A stretch of DNA of 64,000 bases from Escherichia marmotae (GTDB lineage Bacteria; Pseudomonadota; Gammaproteobacteria; Enterobacterales; Enterobacteriaceae), in contig NZ_CP025979.1 of the NCBI RefSeq assembly GCF_002900365.1, positions 3,658,001 through 3,722,000 on the forward strand. The letters run 5' to 3'. The notes under the pieces are model-generated. The model searched no databases, had not been told where the DNA came from, and saw only the letters and a program-made list of their open reading frames with translations. Positions 18,825-27,160 of the stretch are shown here, piece after piece. Position numbers and translations under genes: made by a program. Position 1 is the first letter of the stretch. The number at the start of each line of letters is the position of its first letter.

Positions 18825-20250
18825 TAATGCCAGTCAGTTAAGCAACTGACTGGCTCTTTTTCGGGGCTGTGGGGGATTTCCAGGGCCTCTCCTTTACCAC
18901 TCTCGGGAAGGCTCTTTCCCTTCTTGTCGGTAATTTCACAAGGTGTCCCATACTTGCAAGATCGCGCATCGGCTCCGGTATACGTCCCGGTGAAGCGCCC
19001 TGCAATGTCATCCGCATTCTCATCACCATTCCGCATGATTCTGAGAAACTCAGTTGATTCGGCCAGTAACCTTTCAGATGTTCTGCCATTTTAATCATCT
19101 GATATCTCCCCAGATTATAAGCCAGTAAGACACCCCCCAGCTCTTGCTCCACAAGCTCCGGCTTTTTACTTCTCAGCGTCAGCCTGCTCAGTTGCATCGT
19201 CTGCTTTATCTCCCTGTATCCCAGTTCGATTTCCCAGCGATGACTGTACAGATCCGCCATTTCTCCTCCGGGGAAGCGCATGGCGTCCGTCATCGACGTC
19301 AGCAGATGGCAGACTTTTCCTTTGCGCGTCACGGTCAGCAGGCGGGCTGTCACCGCATTTCCCAGCCCCGGCCACTTTTTTCGTGCCTGCGGGCTGGTTT
19401 TCAGCTTCACCAGATGATCGCCTTTCCCCAGTTTTCTGATCTCTTCATATTGCGCTCCCTTTCTGAGAGGGATCATCCAGTGGCGGGGTTCTCCCGCCTG
19501 GCTCCAGGCATTTAACAGTCCCAGTGAGTAATAACCTTTATCCATTAACGTCAGGGTGTTATCGCCGGTTTGTTCTATAAGTTGCTCAGCAAGCTCATTT
19601 TCGCTGTTCTTCATCGTGCCGAAGGCTGCAGCCGTCAGCAGATGGCTGGTCAGTTCCATCTGGCAGACCATTTTGACCTGCGGGTAGAGCGCCGGGTTCC
19701 CGGCATGTGTCCGGCGGGGGAAGGCTGCATCGTTCTCTGGTGTATCCGGTGTGCGCCAGAACACACCATCGATGGCCAGCAGGGTCAGGCCGCACCAGTG
19801 CGGATGCGGCGTGGTGTTATGCCAGAGCTGCGCTGTTTTCGTGAACACGCGGCGGACAGCCTCACTTCCCAGACGCTGGCGGGCCTGAATAACGGCACTG
19901 GGGGCAACGAAGGGGCGATTGCCCCGCAGCATGATGTCCAGGCGATTCACAATCTGGTGAAGAGGTTCATTACGCTCAAGCGCCATGCCAACAATACACC
20001 AGACCATCATTTCGAGGGGAAGACGGCGCTTGCGTAGCGTTACAGTACCTGATTCGGCAAGGCAACGAGAGATGAGTTCGGGGTCGAGGTAATCCCCCAG
20101 AGAAGTCAGTGGGTTATGCAGAGAATCGTAACGGGATACCAGATCAAGGGCCTGTCCAATGTGCATAAAAAAATCCGGAAACGAGTGAGCGTTTCCGGAT
20201 TCTTACACAGCCACTGGATCGGTCAACTGATCCTTAACTGATCGGCATTA
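18825..20250 (-). mobile_element. IS4, copy 2
   Basis: It is 1426 bases, in inverse orientation to copy 1, with the same 18-base ends and a perfect 12-base target duplication. It is a simple insertion immediately downstream of ytfP. The internal terminator-like hairpin lies at 20172-20201. Its transposase gene carries an unusual crop of replacement changes (see the CDS entry). Confidence 0.96.
18838..20166 (-). CDS. insG: IS4 transposase InsG, copy 2 (divergent or error-bearing copy)
   Basis: A 442-aa open frame with the same DDE/YREK signatures as copy 1. It differs from copy 1 at about 13 residues, for example Trp to Gly in EQELGGVLL, Val to Gly in YNLGRYQ, Leu to Arg in MRMRMT, Leu to Pro in IPEPMR and Tyr to Ser in WKSPTAP. 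Most are A-to-C or T-to-G changes that lengthen runs of C or G, almost all change the protein, and several hit conserved residues. Either this copy is decaying in an odd way or the consensus has sequencing errors. The reading frame itself is open. Confidence 0.85.
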   Translation of the reverse strand: MHIGQALDLVSRYDSLHNPLTSLGDYLDPELISRCLAESGTVTLRKRRLPLEMMVWCIVGMALERNEPLHQIVNRLDIMLRGNRPFVAPSAVIQARQRLGSEAVRRVFTKTAQLWHNTTPHPHWCGLTLLAIDGVFWRTPDTPENDAAFPRRTHAGNPALYPQVKMVCQMELTSHLLTAAAFGTMKNSENELAEQLIEQTGDNTLTLMDKGYYSLGLLNAWSQAGEPRHWMIPLRKGAQYEEIRKLGKGDHLVKLKTSPQARKKWPGLGNAVTARLLTVTRKGKVCHLLTSMTDAMRFPGGEMADLYSHRWEIELGYREIKQTMQLSRLTLRSKKPELVEQELGGVLLAYNLGRYQMIKMAEHLKGYWPNQLSFSESCGMVMRMRMTLQGASPGRIPEPMRDLASMGHLVKLPTRRERAFPRVVKERPWKSPTAPKKSQSVA

Positions 20251-20262
20251 CACCCGAAGGTG
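20251..20262 (+). repeat. Target-site duplication of IS4 copy 2, right
   Basis: cacccgaaggtg, identical to 18813-18824. It lies ten bases from the ytfP stop codon. Confidence 0.95.
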
Positions 20263-20272
20263 GCGTGTTTAA

Positions 20273-20617
20273 TTATGGCTTATCCCTGTCTAACCAGTCG
20301 CCGCTTGCAATCAGCTTTAATCCATCGACGGGTCGTTGATATACGTACATCCATGCACTCCCGTACGGCGTCTGAATCAACTGGCGCGCGTATTCACCGC
20401 CCCTGGTGCGCAAGGCATCAAGTTCGGCCAGCGTGGCGTTGTCAATACGATAAACTTCACCGTGTACCGTTCCGTTCCCCGGAACTGCGCCTGGATAGTG
20501 GCCCAGGCTATACAACTGGTAGTTATCGATACTGAAATCGCCCAGCAACTGGGCATTGGTCATCCAGTGGCTGTTGCCTTGTTTGTGGCGTAAACTGCCG
20601 TAGACAAATATTCGCAT
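20273..20617 (-). CDS. ytfP: Gamma-glutamylcyclotransferase-fold protein YtfP
   Basis: A protein of 114 aa with the GGCT-like (AIG2/BtrG) fold. The N-terminal substrate-loop motif VYGSLR is at residues 5-10, and the conserved Glu/Tyr positions (GEVYRID, MYVYQRP) fit the family. The true reaction of the E. coli protein is not established. It begins two bases after the tamB stop, so it is the last gene of the tamA-tamB-ytfP operon. The operon terminator just downstream has been disrupted by IS4. Confidence 0.93.
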   Translation of the reverse strand: MRIFVYGSLRHKQGNSHWMTNAQLLGDFSIDNYQLYSLGHYPGAVPGNGTVHGEVYRIDNATLAELDALRTRGGEYARQLIQTPYGSAWMYVYQRPVDGLKLIASGDWLDRDKP

Positions 20618-20619
20618 AG

Positions 20620-23600
20620 CTAAAACTCGAACTGATAGAGCAAATCCAGTGCCTGGTCTACACCAGACACGGCTTCCAGATATAGCTTCGGCATCAGGCG
20701 ATAACGTAACGTGAGTGTTGCTATAGAGTCAAATATCCCCACGCCGTATTTCACTTGTAGGCCTGGTAATACATAGCCGCTGACCACCACCTGGGAGGAA
20801 TCGCCTACCCCCTCGGTGTCGAGCGCTAAATTACTTACGCCAAATGTCTCACCGATTTTACCCACAATCTGACCACTTTGTGCAACCCCCAGACCAATCA
20901 GCATCGAGGTCATCGCCGCGCTGTCACTCTGATCGCTCTCCAGCCCTTGTCCGCGTAACAAGTAGGACAATGCCGCCTGTTGTGACATCGCCGGGTCAGA
21001 GAAGATCTCCGCTTTCGGCTCATCCGCCAGCCCGGTGACACGAACACCGGCGATCACGTCGTCTTCTGTTGCATCCGGGTTACGAATCGCTTCGATATTG
21101 AGATACGGTTGATCCGGCGGGCCAGAGAACAGCAGTTCACCTTTACGCACAATCAGATCCTGACCATAGGCATGGAAGCGACCTTCCGGAATGTTGATCT
21201 GCCCGTTCAGACCCAGACCTTGTTTGTCCTGTACGACATTGAGATCGCCCGTCAGTCGCGCTTTCAGGCCGAAGGCATCAATGCGCACATTGTTGCCAAC
21301 GTGAACAATCAGGTTGCTGTTGATCGGAATCGATGCCGTTTTCGCCTCCTCCGGTTGCAGGTTATCGTTGAGCATTACCACATCGCTGGAGACGCCCACC
21401 GCACTTTCCGGTAGATCGTGCACCACAATGCGCGCCCACGGTACATCCACGCGGCCATCGAGGGTAAACAGGCTTGGTGTGGCTTCGAATACGACATCTG
21501 GCGACACATCCATGCGCACCATCGGCGGTACGGTGATCCGCACCTTACTGCCTTTTGCCGTCACCCGCGCACGCCAGTTTTCAATCTGACTCCAGTCAGC
21601 ATCACCGTTCAGGTAAATTTCCCCCTGCTGGGTTCGCACAGTGCCCGCCAGCGTCGAGCGCATACCGTTAAAGTTGACCGCAAGCTGGCTCGGCTGCATA
21701 TCAAACGGCATAAAGTTGCCATCGATATCCACACCAGTGACCTGGAGCTGACCAAACAACTGCGGGCTCTGCACATCACCGCCCAGACGTAAGTTGGCGC
21801 TCACCATACCCGCCGCTTTTTCACCACGCGTAAAGATGGGGTTTACCATCGCGAGGTTGAAGTTACGGATATTCACGTTGCCGCCGAGGTTACGCCGCCC
21901 TTGTGGATCGGTTACCTGCACCTGACCATCAAACTGACCGTTATTAGTCAGACGGATTGTCCAGCCCAGCTCGGCACGGTTATTACGCAACTCCGCCGTC
22001 AGGTTCAGCGTCTGAAACGCTACTGGCAGCGCCGCATCGTTGACGGTTTGCGTCACCTGCACGTTACGCCCGGAAAGAGTAACACTGCCCTGCGGCAGCC
22101 CTTCTTTGGTGGTATCCCAGGCGACATCCGCTTTACCTGTAAAGATACCGCTGGCCTGAGTGGTTTCCGGCATAAACGGCTTCAGCATTGCCAGGTCGAA
22201 ACGGTTGAGATTCACCACCGCACGCCCTTCAGCCCCGGCATCAATGGTTTGCGGCACGCACAGTTCCGCATTCGGGTTAAGCCAGCAGTGTGGCCCGATG
22301 CTGATTTTTTGCTCCTGATTGCGGTAGTCCAGTACGATATCACGCGTCAGCGACCACGGGCCGACCGGCGTCCGGAAGCGCGTATTGCTAAGTGTTCCCT
22401 TCCAACGTTCTTCTTTGCGATCAAAACTCCCTGCCAGATTGAGCTGCCCGGAAACCGGCTCGCCCTGAATCCGCAGTTGTAACTCGTGCTGCTTTTCGCT
22501 GCCTTTCGCGTTCAGAGTGACGAGGTTGATATTCACATCCGGCTGCGAGATTTGCTCAACGCGCACGTCGAGTTTACCCGCAATCTGATCGGTGGATTTG
22601 ATATCGCCTTCCACACGAACCTGCGCTACGGAGAGTTCCTGCCAACGCAAACCGCGCGCGGTAATATCTGCCAGTAGTTGTGGCGCTTCCACAGTACCGC
22701 GTACTTTCACCAACCCTTTCGCTGTACCGCCCAGTCCTGGTAGCGCATTATCCAGCCCCGGCGCGTTGATGGTGGCATCAAGATTGAGATCTTTTACCCC
22801 CAACTCGCCTTTCACTTCGGCACTGTTTGGCCCCAGTTCCAGATGCAGACCTGGGATCGTCCACTGCATATAACTGTTGCCTTTCAGCGTTCCGTCAACG
22901 TTCACTTTGTTCTGTTTAACATTGCCGGTCAGCTTCAACTCTGGTACGTCCATCTGCCAGGTGCCGCCGTACAGGCTGCCTCGGGTTTTGATCAAACCAT
23001 TGAGTTTTGACGGCCACTCCGGGAACTCTTTCGCAGTGTTAATGCCGTTAAGCGTTAACTCACCACGCCAGCTAATCGCCTGCTGCCAGTCGAGTAACGC
23101 TTTCAACTCGGTTTTCCCTTCCAGCGCTGCGACGGTAAGTTTGTCGAGATTAACCTGCTGTTCATTGCCCTTTGCATCGAGGGTAATGGTCGCTGGCGGG
23201 ATCTCATGCCCCTTCACCGCCATGTGCATAGAGAGCGTGTAATCAGTCATTTTTCCGGTGAGTTTCAGTTTCAGATCATCCGCCTGATACTGCTTCTCGC
23301 CAGTAAACGGCCAGTAAAGCTGTTTGCTGTTTACTTCCACGTTGAGCGGCAATCCGACTTCTGCCAGCCGCGTCTGGGCGCGCAGATCCATATCCACCGG
23401 ACCGGAAAGATTAACGCCAATCTCCAGTTGTTCGCGCAGCGCACCACCCACTTTCAGCTTCACTTTTTCGCCTTTTAGTGGCTCCACGTTCAGTGTGCTA
23501 TTGAGGGTGATATCTACCGGCCAGTTATTGGACAGTTGCGCCGTGCCACTGGCATTAACGCTCCCCTGATTAGAGTCGATATCAAGTGCGTCCAGTTTGG

Positions 23601-24399
23601 TATTGCCATCGATGCTACTGACTTTCAGCAGCATGGTGTGCACGGTGATGTCCGTGTCGCCCGTCACGCGCAGTTGCTCACCCTTAAACTCTTCAATGTT
23701 CAGGTTGAGCGGCAAATGTACGTCGGTCATCTCCGGTAATACCGGGCGAGAAAAGAGATCTTTCAGCGTTTCGCCCAGCGGTTTTTCATCCGGCTGCGGA
23801 TTTTCAATCTTCGGTTCGACAACTTCTTCCTGCGCCACTTCTGCCACTTTCGGCAGGGCAATCAACAGCCCTTTCAGCGATGTCGGTTTCAGGGTCAGGT
23901 TTTTCTCTTGCCAGTTCAGACCGGAGGTGAAGTCCATCACCGACACCGTAGTGTCATCAATCTTAATGTTGACGTTATCCAGCGCTACCCGCGTCAGGGT
24001 GATGGGATATGGCGTAGAGAGATCCAGCGGCCCGCTATCTTCCTCTTCCTCCGCTTGCTCTGAAGGGGGCATTTTTTTACTGTCGATGTTGACCTGAATA
24101 TCCTTCAGTGCCAAATCGTTAATACAAACACTGCTGTCCCACAGGCACTCCAGCCCGACCGCCAGATGCAGATTGCCCGCTTTTACCGCCACGCCTGGCT
24201 GCTCATAACGAACGTCAGACAAGGTAAGGTCGCGCCAGCCGCCAGTGACCTTGCCAATATCCAGCCCTGGCACCCAGCGGTCCGCCGCTTTAAATACCAG
24301 ATGCAGGCCGCTGGTGGTGCCCACCAGAAACGCCACTGATCCCAGCAACAGTAAAATAACGATGACTACGCCGAGGCTGATTTTTTTCCATAAACTCAT
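20620..24399 (-). CDS. tamB: Translocation and assembly module subunit TamB
   Basis: A 1259-aa envelope-spanning protein. An uncleaved N-terminal membrane anchor (about residues 8-28, LGVVIVILLLLGSVAFLVG) is followed by a very long beta-rich repetitive body (repeating-beta-groove, AsmA-like). The conserved C-terminal DUF490/TamB domain contains GLNGQINIPEGRFHAYGQDL, then DDVIAGVRVTGLADEPKAEI and YLLRGQ. It works with TamA in outer membrane protein assembly and phospholipid transport across the periplasm. The start overlaps the tamA stop by four bases (ATGA), showing coupled translation. Full length and intact. Confidence 0.97.
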   Translation of the reverse strand: MSLWKKISLGVVIVILLLLGSVAFLVGTTSGLHLVFKAADRWVPGLDIGKVTGGWRDLTLSDVRYEQPGVAVKAGNLHLAVGLECLWDSSVCINDLALKDIQVNIDSKKMPPSEQAEEEEDSGPLDLSTPYPITLTRVALDNVNIKIDDTTVSVMDFTSGLNWQEKNLTLKPTSLKGLLIALPKVAEVAQEEVVEPKIENPQPDEKPLGETLKDLFSRPVLPEMTDVHLPLNLNIEEFKGEQLRVTGDTDITVHTMLLKVSSIDGNTKLDALDIDSNQGSVNASGTAQLSNNWPVDITLNSTLNVEPLKGEKVKLKVGGALREQLEIGVNLSGPVDMDLRAQTRLAEVGLPLNVEVNSKQLYWPFTGEKQYQADDLKLKLTGKMTDYTLSMHMAVKGHEIPPATITLDAKGNEQQVNLDKLTVAALEGKTELKALLDWQQAISWRGELTLNGINTAKEFPEWPSKLNGLIKTRGSLYGGTWQMDVPELKLTGNVKQNKVNVDGTLKGNSYMQWTIPGLHLELGPNSAEVKGELGVKDLNLDATINAPGLDNALPGLGGTAKGLVKVRGTVEAPQLLADITARGLRWQELSVAQVRVEGDIKSTDQIAGKLDVRVEQISQPDVNINLVTLNAKGSEKQHELQLRIQGEPVSGQLNLAGSFDRKEERWKGTLSNTRFRTPVGPWSLTRDIVLDYRNQEQKISIGPHCWLNPNAELCVPQTIDAGAEGRAVVNLNRFDLAMLKPFMPETTQASGIFTGKADVAWDTTKEGLPQGSVTLSGRNVQVTQTVNDAALPVAFQTLNLTAELRNNRAELGWTIRLTNNGQFDGQVQVTDPQGRRNLGGNVNIRNFNLAMVNPIFTRGEKAAGMVSANLRLGGDVQSPQLFGQLQVTGVDIDGNFMPFDMQPSQLAVNFNGMRSTLAGTVRTQQGEIYLNGDADWSQIENWRARVTAKGSKVRITVPPMVRMDVSPDVVFEATPSLFTLDGRVDVPWARIVVHDLPESAVGVSSDVVMLNDNLQPEEAKTASIPINSNLIVHVGNNVRIDAFGLKARLTGDLNVVQDKQGLGLNGQINIPEGRFHAYGQDLIVRKGELLFSGPPDQPYLNIEAIRNPDATEDDVIAGVRVTGLADEPKAEIFSDPAMSQQAALSYLLRGQGLESDQSDSAAMTSMLIGLGVAQSGQIVGKIGETFGVSNLALDTEGVGDSSQVVVSGYVLPGLQVKYGVGIFDSIATLTLRYRLMPKLYLEAVSGVDQALDLLYQFEF

Positions 24400-26129
24400 A
24401 ATTCTGGCCCCAGACCGATGTAAAACTGTAAACCATGCTCGTCTTTGTCAGCGACCGGAACGGCGAAATCGAGCTTGATCGGCCCGACCGGCGATTCCCA
24501 ACGCACGCCAACCCCGGTGCCGGTTTTAAAGTCACTGCGGCGAATATCGCTTACCGCTTCGCCGCTATCGACAAACACCGCGCCCCACCATTTTCCGGTC
24601 ACGTTGTACTGATACTCCAGCGATCCGGTAATCAGCTTTGATGCCCCTTTCAGGTCACCATTGGCGTATTTCGGAGCGATCGATTTGTATTTATAGCCGC
24701 GAATACTGCGGTCGCCCCCGGCGAAGAAACGTAAATCCGGCGGTACTTTGTCGAAGTCACCGGTTTCAATCCAGCCCAGCGTGCCGCGAGTGACAAAGCG
24801 ATGGCGATCGTAAAGTGTGCGGATCCAGACGTTCTGCGCCTGGAATACGGAGAAATCGACGTCCGATCCCCAGGCGGTGTTGGAGTAGTCGATAGAGTAA
24901 CGCTGCGAGTCGCCCCAGGTCGGCATCAGGCCGCCGCGTGATCGCGTCCGGCTAATCATGACCCCAGGATAAAACAGCATCGTGGTGTTAGTGATTTCAC
25001 CCTGAGTAAAGTGGTCGAGACTCCAGCGCAGGTTAATGGCACGCTGCCAGCCACTGGAAAGATCCCAGTAACGGGAAGCAACCAGGGTGGTGGAATCGGA
25101 TTCGGTATCATTCAGATCAGTACGCTTAAAACCACCCTGTACCAGATAGTATTGTTCCAGTGGGTTCTTAAGCAGCGGCATTTTATAACTAAAATCGAGA
25201 GTCTGTTCCGGTGCAGAGATACTTGTGCTGGTGGTCAGGCTGTGACCGTAAGAGTTCATCCACGGCTTTTTCCACGAGGCTTTAACTCGTGGGCCAACGT
25301 CCGTTGAGTACCCGACCCCGGTTTCAATGGTGTTTTCCGTGCGCGGCGAAACGACGCCAGTCAGTGGCAATACTTTAGTTTCTCGCGCTTTATCAAACTG
25401 CGGTGCAACCACCACCGAGTTAAACCAACCAGTAGCGGAGAGACGGCGGTTCAGTTCCGCCAGATCTTTAGATTCGTACTCATCGCCCTCTTTAAACGGC
25501 ACCAGATTTTGCAGGTACTCATCGCGGATCTGTGATCCTTCGAAGGTCACATGCCCAAAGCGGTAGCGTTCGCCACTGTTGTAATCAATATCCCAGTAGG
25601 CTTTATGCAAGCCAAGTGCGATACCCAACTGTGCTTTGGTAAATTCGCTATCGAAATAGCCTTTACGCAACGCGATGCTGGTTAAGGACTTTTTGAAATT
25701 TTCGTAGTCGCCCTGATTCAGCACCGTGCCTATAGCCGGGCGGGTATCGAGCAACTTCAAATAGTCTTTATCAGTCCGCGCACCGCCGCGCAAAACTACA
25801 TCAGTGCCGCCAATCAACACCGGCACGCCGGGCGTGACTTTGGCGATCAACACCTGCCGCCCCTTCTTTGGCGGTGGTCGGAGATCAAATTCAATGATCG
25901 GCTGGTAATAGCCCAGCGCCTTCAGACCTTCGCGGATAGCATCATCAACACGTGCGCGAAAGCGCCGATCTGGCGTAACTTCATCACTTTCAATCGTAGA
26001 AAGCTGCGCACGAACGTTCTTTTCTAGCTGCCCCGATAACCCTTCGACCTGTAGACGGACGTTCGCGGCGACGGCAGCTTCGCTAAAGCAGAGTAAGCTT
26101 ACACAGCATAACTGTCGGATATAGCGCAC
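24396..26129 (-). CDS. tamA: Translocation and assembly module outer-membrane subunit TamA
   Basis: A 577-aa Omp85-family protein. The signal peptide (about residues 1-21, ending AVAA) is followed by three POTRA domains (about 22-265). The 16-strand beta-barrel includes the lid-loop motif FFAGGDRSIRGYKY, which is the Omp85 (V/I)RGY signature. The barrel ends in QFYIGLGPEL. It lies in the outer membrane and recruits TamB. It is first in the tamA-tamB-ytfP operon and diverges from msrA. The 205 bases to msrA carry both promoters but I did not resolve them. Confidence 0.97.
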   Translation of the reverse strand: MRYIRQLCCVSLLCFSEAAVAANVRLQVEGLSGQLEKNVRAQLSTIESDEVTPDRRFRARVDDAIREGLKALGYYQPIIEFDLRPPPKKGRQVLIAKVTPGVPVLIGGTDVVLRGGARTDKDYLKLLDTRPAIGTVLNQGDYENFKKSLTSIALRKGYFDSEFTKAQLGIALGLHKAYWDIDYNSGERYRFGHVTFEGSQIRDEYLQNLVPFKEGDEYESKDLAELNRRLSATGWFNSVVVAPQFDKARETKVLPLTGVVSPRTENTIETGVGYSTDVGPRVKASWKKPWMNSYGHSLTTSTSISAPEQTLDFSYKMPLLKNPLEQYYLVQGGFKRTDLNDTESDSTTLVASRYWDLSSGWQRAINLRWSLDHFTQGEITNTTMLFYPGVMISRTRSRGGLMPTWGDSQRYSIDYSNTAWGSDVDFSVFQAQNVWIRTLYDRHRFVTRGTLGWIETGDFDKVPPDLRFFAGGDRSIRGYKYKSIAPKYANGDLKGASKLITGSLEYQYNVTGKWWGAVFVDSGEAVSDIRRSDFKTGTGVGVRWESPVGPIKLDFAVPVADKDEHGLQFYIGLGPEL

Positions 26130-26334
26130 ATTTTCTCCTGAATATCCTTTGTTCCTGCCCCTGGAACTCCGTTAAACGGCTTAACAAAAATCCAGCCATA
26201 TGGATTTAAAAGCAGACTAAACCCAAAATATTTCTTATGGTTTACTTTATACACATTCACGGGGGTTATTGTGTGCAAATACGTCTCTTGTTACAACCTA
26301 ATCCCCAAAGGCCGACTTTCGGGAGAGCAACACT

Positions 26335-26973
26335 ATGAGTTTATTTGATAAAAAGCATCTGGTTTCCCCCGCCGATGCCCTTCCTGGACGTAATACCCCG
26401 ATGCCTGTAGCCACATTGCATGCGGTCAACGGCCACTCAATGACCAATGTGCCTGACGGAATGGAGATCGCCATTTTTGCTATGGGCTGTTTCTGGGGCG
26501 TGGAACGCCTTTTCTGGCAACTTCCCGGTGTTTACAGCACTGCCGCAGGCTATACCGGCGGTTACACGCCAAACCCGACCTATCGGGAAGTGTGTTCTGG
26601 TGATACCGGCCACGCCGAAGCGGTACGCGTGGTTTACGATCCGTCAGTGATCAGCTACGAACAACTGTTACAGGTATTCTGGGAGAATCACGATCCCGCA
26701 CAAGGGATGCGTCAGGGCAATGACCACGGCACGCAGTATCGTTCCGCAATTTACCCGCTGACACCAGAACAGGACGCTGCCGCCCGCGCCAGTCTGGAAC
26801 GTTTTCAGGCCGCAATGCTCACCGTCGGTGACGATCGCCAGATAACCACCGAGATCGCCAACGCTACACCGTTTTATTATGCCGAAGATGACCACCAACA
26901 ATATCTGCACAAAAACCCATATGGCTATTGTGGAATTGGTGGGATCGGCGTTTGCCTGCCGCCTGAAGCGTAG
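26335..26973 (+). CDS. msrA: Peptide methionine sulfoxide reductase A
   Basis: A 212-aa cytosolic enzyme that reduces methionine-S-sulfoxide. The catalytic Cys is in the MGCFWGVE motif (Cys 52 by count from the start), with the family's GY(T)GG segment following. C-terminal resolving cysteines lie in GYCGIGGIGVCLPPEA. The order and length agree with E. coli MsrA. The ribosome-binding site gggagag lies about 8 bases before the ATG. It is monocistronic and divergent from tamA. Confidence 0.97.
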   Translation: MSLFDKKHLVSPADALPGRNTPMPVATLHAVNGHSMTNVPDGMEIAIFAMGCFWGVERLFWQLPGVYSTAAGYTGGYTPNPTYREVCSGDTGHAEAVRVVYDPSVISYEQLLQVFWENHDPAQGMRQGNDHGTQYRSAIYPLTPEQDAAARASLERFQAAMLTVGDDRQITTEIANATPFYYAEDDHQQYLHKNPYGYCGIGGIGVCLPPEA

Positions 26974-27160
26974 CAATAAAAGGCTGAACTAAAGCGAAAT
27001 GAAGCAAAAATTTAACCCTCTGGCGACTTTACAGAACCTTACGCTATACTAGCCACTGAAAATGTCGGTTCACTCTCTTCGAACCGGCTTTCAATGTGTA
27101 TTTCGCACAAATTAATCAACTTCCCCTTCCGAGGATCTGACCTGAACGGTCGGATAAGAT

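Larger units (their letters stand above)
18810..20265 (-). terminator. Terminator of the tamA-tamB-ytfP operon, split by IS4 copy 2
   Basis: Removing IS4 and one duplication gives a perfect hairpin on the minus strand: CGCCACC, loop TTCG, GGTGGCG, then TTGTTTT. This is a classic UUCG-loop terminator about 10 bases after the ytfP stop. The 12-base target duplication cacccgaaggtg is the heart of the hairpin. Each side keeps only CACC-TTCG-GGTG plus one flank. The ytfP-proximal side has lost the U-tract. Confidence 0.8.

Noticed and set aside
20620..26129. Many long open frames on the plus strand opposite tamB and tamA (up to 200 codons)
   Set aside because: They have no ribosome-binding sites, no family likeness and overlap the well-supported tam genes. 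They are antisense shadows of GC-rich coding.
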